This document shows positions 57,529 to 64,000 of a DNA stretch of 64,000 nt, piece after piece; within the stretch, counting starts at the first letter, position 1; each line of letters opens with the position of its first letter. Below the pieces are notes generated by a model, which saw nothing but the letters and a program-made list of their open reading frames with translations, made no database searches and was not told where the DNA came from. The stretch covers positions 2,294,001-2,358,000 of the forward strand of contig NC_070561.1 in NCBI RefSeq assembly GCF_026914185.1, read 5' to 3'. Made by a program: the position numbers and the translations under genes. This DNA comes from Puccinia triticina. Lineage: Eukaryota > Basidiomycota > Pucciniomycetes > Pucciniales > Pucciniaceae.

Positions 57529-58381
57529 TGCGAGAATAAAAGCTGGTTAGTTGGTGGAGAATGTCCGCTAACCGCCTCCTTCAAGAATATTGATGTCCGG
57601 GCTGTGTGATTGTCGGTAACTCGGCTCCGCACTGCTACTTTCCGCTAGCCTTCAGCGCTCCTCTACTGAGCCTGATCTATAGTGTAATAATCCGCAGGTG
57701 AATAAAGCTCCGCACTCGTAGCACAAAGTCCGCAAGTAACTCTCTAATAAGGATATGAACACCGATAATCTTTTTTTTAATAACTCTAGTACGTCCGTTG
57801 TTGTAAGTACAAGTATGAGTAATTCCGTAAGATGAGATGAAGAAAAAGAAAGTCCCCCTTCCCCGTCCTTCCCTCCGCGCACATCGCCGTTCCCACCCGA
57901 TCCCGCACGTCTGACACTTTCCTGCACTAGTCCGCCTGCTCCACCCGCTATCCCGCTTGTCACTTTCCCAGACTCCGCTCCTCTCCGACGCCTGCCCTCC
58001 CACCGTCCTCTGTCTAGCCCCCGTCAGTCGTCCTCTTGCCACCACCTTCACCCCGGTTCCACCCGTTGGCAAAACCCGCTCTGGCTGTCATGGCTCATGC
58101 GCTGACGCGCCGCTGCTACCAGTCCATGTGTGTAGTCCGGCCGTAGTCCAGCCCTGTCTTTTCCGCTCCGATCCAAATACCCAATCCGAACTCCGTGATC
58201 CGCAATCCGTGCATTCCAATCCGCGCGTGACTTTCTGTAAGCTTTCTTAGCGTGCTTTCCTGACCTCATCCTCAGTGCTTATGTCACCGGAATGCACTCT
58301 GCCTGAGCGGCTTTGTGCATTCCCCGCCCGCGCTATCCCCGCGTGGACATTCTACCGCGATCGCCTATATAAATCACCACA
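57529..58381 (-). repeat. Ty3-A 5' LTR
   Basis: 853 bp. Differs from the 3' LTR by scattered transitions and a small indel near 58180. Followed by CCAT and the rest of the Copia-D LTR. Confidence 0.9.
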
Positions 58382-58385
58382 CCAT

Positions 58386-58584
58386 ACTACAGTAGTCGAC
58401 GTAAGTCATGGTGTCATGACTTACCATAGACATGGGACTATCCCATGTTACTCGACTCGACTGCTGTTTGTATTTACATAATCCATGTATATAAATACAA
58501 ACCTTGTTTCTCTCTTTTGTGTATTCTCATTCATTCTCTGTCTTCATTCACTTGCAATACACATACTCTCACTGTCAGGCTCCA
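58386..58584 (+). repeat. Copia-D 5' LTR, right part, with three hairpins
   Basis: Contains perfect or near-perfect inverted repeats: GTAAGTCATG/CATGACTTAC, ACATGGGA/TCCCATGT and TTTGTATTTA/TAAATACAAA. A TATA-like GTATATAAAT lies in the third. The left 39 bases of the LTR are at 32542-32580. Confidence 0.75.
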
Positions 58585-58587
58585 ATA

Positions 58588-58597
58588 GGTTATGAGC
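58588..58597 (+). promoter_or_regulatory. Copia-D primer site matching initiator tRNA-Met anticodon arm
   Basis: GGTTATGAGC is complementary to the GCTCATAACC anticodon arm of initiator tRNA-Met, as in Drosophila copia. A 10-nt match only. Confidence 0.5.
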
Positions 58598-58689
58598 ACT
58601 TTCTCGTCTTAAATAAAGAAGTATATACGGAGTTCTGATTAGAGTTATAAAAGTTTTTTTTTCATATTCTACGGTTTTTTCTCTCCTAC

Positions 58690-58815
58690 GGTCCTGATAT
58701 ACAGATTTCTCTCTCATACGGATTTCTCTTCTACGGATTTCTCTCTCATACGGATTTCTCTCTCATACGGATTTCTCTTCTACGGATTTCTCTCTCATAC
58801 GGACTTCTCTTGTCT
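58690..58815 (+). repeat. Tandem ACGGATTTCTCTCTCAT repeat in Copia-D leader
   Basis: About seven pyrimidine-rich copies of a 15-18-bp unit upstream of gag. Confidence 0.8.
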
Positions 58816-58889
58816 ACCGGTTATTTTAGTCTATAGTTCTATCACACATCTCTTTGTTATATACTAGTATCCATACCAAGGTTTCAGCA

Positions 58890-60510
58890 ATGGCTCCCGT
58901 CAACCGATCTCCCAGTTCCATCGCCACCAGATCGTCTGGTTTAGGTCTTCAAGCAGTACGGCGGCTGGCAAGAGAGTTGCGAGGAGTCCCACCGGATCAG
59001 AAGACGAACGGGAGACGGTACGAGCAAGTCGCGACACAGCTCCACACATCAGTTCAACTTCGCGAGTGGCACCAAATCCGATAACCGCACCTCCAGAGGA
59101 AGAAGTCGAAGCCCCCGATTTCTCGTACGCCATGGATCCCCGACACCGTGAACCTATCACGAAGAATGTGTATCTTTGATTTCCTGATACATTCCAGCTC
59201 CTGTCAAGCGGCGTCAACTACCGCGACTGGCTCACCGACGTTCAAGAAATGGCCGATTTCAACCTGGAATGTAAGAACTACTACTTCCGAAACTACTCCG
59301 GACACCGCGTCGACAACATCGCACGGGCGATTCTCAGGATCTCCTTATCCAGAGAAATCAAGGCCAAGGTCGACGGGTTAGATAGCAGTTTTGAAATCAT
59401 GAATGCTATACGACGTCGTTTCACTACTTTCAGCCGGGCAGCTCAGATGAACCGATGGGATGATCTTGAATCCATTCCATGCGACATATTGACTCCAGCC
59501 ACTTATCACCGGCGGTTTTTAGACTTCACCAAGTCTGGCGCCTCTCTCACCAAAGACTTTCTTTTCGGCGTGCTTCTCCAAGGATCACTCGGTCACAACA
59601 CGCCTCTCCGACAGGAATTCAATTACCGTGTCGATCAAGAATTGGCAGCCAGACGACAAATTCTGTGAGAATTCCAGCTTAGGAGAGCGGGGTCGTTCTC
59701 ATAAATTGAGAAAGGTCACGCGAACCAAACCAGCTGCGGAAAATGGTAAGCAAACGCAAACCACTTCCGCAGTCCAAATCAGAAGCCGCGGGAGTTGTGA
59801 AACTAAAACCATCTTTGGATTTTTATAGTTCCGACAAACGTGAGCAGTCAGATTAGGCTCAAGGAAGTTCCCGGCCCACAATCACTCATTGAGAGAATCT
59901 CAGTTAGCGCCAAAGGTAAGCGACTGTAGAGATCTCAAGATAAGCTGACCAGATAGTCACTAACGTGCTATCGCTTCTTTTAGACAGAACTGTCAAGAGC
60001 AACCAGACCGACCATTCCAATACCGCTCAAAGAGCAGGGGAAAATATTGGTAAGAGTGTTGAGTCCTTAGTCAGGCGAAAAGGCAAAAGAAAGGCAGCCG
60101 CTGACGCAACGGTGTTTCTTAAACAGAAAACGTTGTGTCGCTTCTCAGCCGTTTCGCCAAAGCCAAGTGAGGAAACCCTCAGGTCAAAAGACCGTCTCAA
60201 GTAAGAAGCTACAACTTGAGGAAAGAGAAAAAAGAAAGGCAGAGAACTAATACCGGGATACTGATTGTCTAGATAATACCGAGCGAATCATTCAGCTCGA
60301 TATACATTCAATCTTTCCATTTCTTTCTTTTCACTCTCTCTCTTATCAGTAGAGAGCGGCCTAGTTCCTGCTCTTAGGTAACTCTTTCTTACTTCAAAAT
60401 TACTTTTTATTTCCATTCATTAGGCACTTGTATTTACTATAACAGAGAGTCTGATGAAGAAAAATCTCTTAGTTCTTTGGAGTCTTTCAAATTCCACTGC
60501 TTTTCGTCGA
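58890..60510 (+). pseudogene. Copia-D Gag, degraded, with intron-like segments
   Basis: Start near 58890 (MAPVNRS), then a frame change. The Gag core runs at about 59190-59668 (NYRDWLTDVQEMADF, AIRRRFTTFSRAAQMNRW). TGA near 59173 and further stops after 59666. Between 59690 and 60440 at least three segments look like spliceosomal introns, with donors GTAAGC (59743), GTAAGC (about 59913) and GTAAGA (about 60051). Each ends TATAG, TTTTAG or AACAG, and one has a CACTAAC branch site. Whether these are real introns or fortuitous is open. Confidence 0.6.
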
Positions 60511-60511
60511 G

Positions 60512-63500
60512 ATGATTGATATACTCAACAATTGTCAAGAGAAGATCAAGGGACGTGAGGCAGCTCAACAACAACAAGTCGCCCCCAGTACCTTTGCTTC
60601 CAAAGCAACAGTACAGGCCCAAAGAAGCGCGTCTATTGAAAGTCATCCCAATAATGTCTATACGATGGCAGGACGACCAGCAAATTTTAAGGGTCCGGCC
60701 CCTCGTCATTGCTTCCGATGCGGCTCAGGCAACCATCTCATCGGCACTTGTCCTGTACCTGCATCACCAAACCAACAAACCGTCCCCGGTCGCAACAACC
60801 ATTATCCGTCCCCGCAATATACTGCCTACTACCCCATACTTGCACCCCCTATTCCCCCAACCAGCTTCCATCCGCCACCTGCGAAACCCACCACTTCCCC
60901 AGCCTCGAACCTCCGTCCAGCAGATATTTATCGACCTGTATATCCGAGAGATACCCGGGCGAGTTTGACCCAGCGCCCGGAAGCTAGAGAGGCTGAAGTC
61001 AACATGCCAGCCGACCAACCTTTGGCGCAGATTATGGAGGATGATGGTATCAATGGACAACCGCTGTTCAGTGATCTGAATTTCTCCGCTGTTTCTCCCT
61101 CCGCGTACGCTGCCTCCCCTGCCCTATTCGACACCGGTGCTACTCACCATCTTACGGGTGATATAAAATCTCTGACGAATGTACAAACGCTGAAATCCCT
61201 CATTCCTCTTCGCGTCGCGACTAATGGCCCCTCACGTTTTATTACAGCGAAGGGAACGCTAACTTTTCCTGGGGCAAATTCAACGCTTACGGTCCTCAAT
61301 GATGTCCTCTATTGCCCACATGCCGCCCACACACTCATTTCTCTGGCAGCACTTCGGTTGGCCGGCTTCTCTTTTTCATTCGATTTGGACTCGTTTCACA
61401 TTTCTCACGGTTCCCAATTCTGGACCAGTTCAGTCCTGAATCCATCCAACAGGAAGTGGGAGCTTCCGGCCCCTATACGATCCGACCCAACTTTCCCGGA
61501 ACCCACTCTTTCTATGTTTGCAAATCTCCCATCTGTATCCCCATCTACTGTCATTACTGTTCCCCCTTCGACCAATCTGCCCTCAAGCCCCATCCCACCG
61601 TTGTCTGTCGTTTCCCAATCCATCACAAAACCCCCTGTGAATCCCCTGTGTGACTTGTATACGCCCTCCGCCTACGCTGTCCATAACCCCAAAGCTGTAT
61701 CTACCCCTGCCGCGAATGATAACCGTAACGCTGTGCCCTTTGAGTTCTCTGTGCCGGTTGCCACCTCCCGGCCCTTTGAGTTGCCAAAATTCACTGCGGA
61801 CGAAGCCCTCCTACTGCATGTGCATCGGCGTTTCGGACACGCAAGCCTGCGGACTATTTGTCGGATGATGTCCCTTGGTGTGGCATTGGGTTTACCCAAA
61901 AGTCTGCCAAAAGGGGATATTCAATGTCCTGCATGCATGATCTCGAAAAGTGTAAATAAAAACACCCTTACCTCTGACCGACGCGAATTCCGCCCTATGG
62001 ACGCCTGGAACGTAGACCTGGTAGGCCCTTTTGAGATCCCGGCGGTTGGTGGAGGACTTTACGTACTCACCATCAGGGATATTGGATCTGGATACGCTGA
62101 AGTGAAAATTCTGACCAAGAAAAGCAAGGCCGCTACGGTCCTAAAAGACACCATACTATGTCTCGAACGCCGAACTGAAAGACCTTTGAAAATCCTGCGA
62201 TCCGACAATGGAGGAGAATTCAACAGCAAAGTCTTTGGAGATTTCCTATCCGCCAAGGGAATTACTGCCGAGCGGGCTGTTGCCTATCACCATTACCAAA
62301 ACGGCACGATCGAGCGATTTAACCGTACTTTACAAGATATGGGTAGAACAATTCTTCTCGAAAGCACTCTCCCCAAAGAGTTTTGGGGTTTTGCTTTTGT
62401 GTGGGCGTGTTATAGGCTAAACCGCATACCAAATGCCGCTAGCGGTGAAATCACTCCCTACGAACGATTCTTTGGGATTCAACCTAATCTTGATTGCATG
62501 TGAACTTTTGGATCTGTAGCATTCATACATGTACAAGCAGAAAAACGCCGCAAACTAGACGATCGAGCTCTACAAGGCTACGCGGTATTTTATTTACCTG
62601 ATTCAAAGGGGTGGGGATTTTGGGTTCCCGAGTTAGGGTCTTACTGCCACTCGGCCATCGCAACTTTTCCTAATTTTCCAAGCAACATCGATCTATCACC
62701 CTCGTTTTCCCTGGCCAACAGTTTTGTTTTGCAATTGGGTAATTTCGATGACAAGCTTCTGGTCCAATCACAAGACATACTGGTCGACATCGCTATAAAC
62801 CTCGTACCGGAGATTTTGGACGCATCGGTGCCCACAACATACAAGCAAGCAATTAAGGATATAGACGCACCAAAATGGATATCAGCCATTAATGAGGAAT
62901 TATCTAATCTGGACCGACTTGGAGTTTGGTCATTGAAACCTGTACCGCCAGGGGTCAAGATCTTACGTGCTAAATGGGTATTTGTTAGGAAATTATCAGC
63001 GACTGGCGAAGTAATAAGGTTCAAGGCGAGGTACGTCGCAAAAGGTTTTGCGCAAATTGAAGGGGAGCATTTTAACGGCACTTTTGCTCCAACTGCTACT
63101 TTCGTTTCGATGTGATTGATACTCTCTGTTGCTGCACTCAAAGGTTGGCCAGTACACACTTTCGACTTCGTCGCCACTTACCTCAACTCGCCTATTGACG
63201 AGGAAGTTTGGGTAGCGGCCCCTGACGGGCTGAATGCACCGACGGGACACGCGTGTCTATTACACAAGGCACTATACGGGACCCAACAGGCTGCCCGGTG
63301 CTGGTGGCAGCATCTATCTGGTACGCTTCAACGCCTGGGGTACATTGCCTCCCAATTTTAAAAGCAGTATTTATGTCCTCAGCAAGCCTGATGGTCCATC
63401 CGTAATCTGGATCCATGTCAATGATGGGATAGTCACGGGGTCCTCGGAACGGATTCTTAGAGATCTTGAATCAGCTCTGTCCAACTGTCTCGAGATAAAA

Positions 63501-64000
63501 TGGTCATCATGCCTATCGGACATTGTCGGCCTCCAAGTAACACGAAAAACAGATAGCTTTTCTTTGTGTCAACCAAAATTAATATCCAAATTGCGGGACG
63601 GCATCAGCCACGCAAAGACGCCCTTGCCTACCAGAAATTTGCCCCTCAGCACGGCGGTAGACGCTGGCATAGATCCTGGAAAATACCTTTCCATCATTGG
63701 ATTTCTAAGTTACTTATCGGCAGGATCACGACCAGACATTACATTTGGGGTAAATTTTCTTTCACGTTTCTCGAAAAGTCCAGGCAACGAGCATTGGAAA
63801 TGCATCCGGCATTTGATCAACTACGTGGCAGCCACACAGGACCAAGTTCTTTGTCTTCGACCGGATACTAAGAGTCCACGGCTGGCGTGCTTCGCCGATG
63901 CAAACTGGGGGGGAGAATTTTCCCGGTCCAACTACGGTATTCTGATCCTATTTCACGGCTGCCCTATTCACTGGATAGCCAGGAGGCTGGCGACGATCGT
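60512..64000 (+). pseudogene. Copia-D Pol: zinc knuckle, protease, integrase, RT/RNase H, with stops and a frameshift
   Basis: CCHC knuckle CFRCGSGNHLIGTC near 60710. Protease ALFDTGATHHL near 61125. Pre-integrase HRRFGHAS near 61825. Integrase D-D-E at WNVDLVGP, RSDNGGEF and NGTIERFNRT. RT is reached after TGA 62501-62503 and interrupted by TGA 63113-63115 (in SM-stop-LIL). A one-base frame change occurs in the TTTTAAAA run near 63357. The RT motif reads HVNDGIVTG near 63415, with Asn where the first Asp of the catalytic pair is expected. RNase H starts SPRLACFADANWGG near 63880 and is cut by the window end. Confidence 0.9.

Larger units (their letters stand above)
32581..58381 (-). mobile_element. 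Ty3-A, Ty3/gypsy retrotransposon with nested insertions and an antisense ORF
   Basis: 3' LTR 32581-33427, 5' LTR 57529-58381, 4-bp duplication CCAT (32577-32580 and 58382-58385). Read from the right: LTR, leader and gag start; a rearranged block; a second LTR end and leader; gag-protease; pol; then an antisense zinc-cluster ORF; a polypurine tract (ACTGGGGCGGA, complement of 33428-33438); and the 3' LTR. Insertions inside it are Ty3-B (45913-56539), an LTR-B fragment (56724-57302) and solo LTR-C with Copia-C (34767-40618). Coding regions contain at least six in-frame TGA codons. Confidence 0.88.
32542..64000 (+). mobile_element. Copia-D, Ty1/copia retrotransposon, split by Ty3-A, truncated by window end
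   Basis: The 5' LTR begins TGTTGTAGTACGG at 32542 and resumes after Ty3-A at 58386, ending near 58584 (about 238 bp in total). A primer site, leader, degraded gag and pol follow on the plus strand. Across the join the LTR start forms a palindrome (GACGTAAT and ATTACGTC), which supports the reconstruction of the split. The 3' LTR is not in the window. Confidence 0.8.

Noticed and set aside
57677..58072. 131-codon ORF conserved at 32729-33124
   Set aside because: Both lie in the two LTRs of the same element, so similarity reflects duplication and not coding selection.
34019..63115. TGA as a sense codon (recoding) in the transposons
   Set aside because: Intact Ty3-B uses no internal TGA, one case replaces an invariant Arg as expected from CGA mutation, and the pattern fits CpG deamination.

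Overview
The window looks like a gene-poor, transposon-packed stretch of a rust fungus genome (Pucciniales, Puccinia-like). The basis is: two ordinary fungal genes with short spliceosomal introns at the left edge, Ty3 and Ty1/copia elements of the type common in rusts, CpG-biased C-to-T damage, and no bacterial features. The species assignment is an inference from the sequence alone.

Left edge, 1-6.8 kb: two convergently recognisable host genes, both on the minus strand. VAC14 (scaffold of the Fab1/PIKfyve PI(3,5)P2 complex) has seven visible exons with consistent phase, and its C-terminus runs off the window. EMC8 (ER membrane protein complex subunit 8/9) has three exons.

6.8-11.3 kb: a decayed hAT transposase gene broken by four smaller insertions, including two MITEs with TAA/TTA duplications.

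11.6-21.9 kb: a nest three levels deep. A solo LTR holds a Harbinger-like MITE, whose terminal repeat holds an 8.6-kb Ty3 element (Ty3-1: 793-bp LTRs, 4-bp CCGT duplication). Its primer-binding site carries 50 nt of a tRNA-Tyr, including the post-transcriptional CCA.

21.9-32.5 kb: foldback minisatellites, an LTR-type palindrome bounded by a 4-bp duplication (24289-26004), a clean non-autonomous hAT (26678-28470, 8-bp duplication), MITEs and a 1.2-kb solo LTR.

32.5-64 kb: one stack of insertions. Copia-D (5' LTR begins at 32542, element runs off the window) was split by Ty3-A (32581-58381, duplication CCAT). Ty3-A in turn was split by Ty3-B (45913-56539, duplication CCGC, ORFs intact, LTRs apparently identical) and by a solo LTR that itself holds Copia-C (34776-39703, duplication GTAGA).

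How the parts relate: the three Ty3 elements share one plan. Gag-protease lies in one frame and RT-RNaseH-integrase in the -1 frame, joined at a T-run (UUUUUUA in two copies). Their polypurine tracts are alike, and their 4-bp target duplications are mostly CCGN. Ty3-A and Ty3-B each carry an extra gene in antisense orientation between pol and the 3' LTR: a zinc-cluster ORF in A with a TATA box inside the LTR, and an intron-containing acidic/coiled-coil gene in B. Most older copies are inactivated by in-frame TGA codons, largely in TTGA context, as expected from CpG/TpCpG hypermutation.
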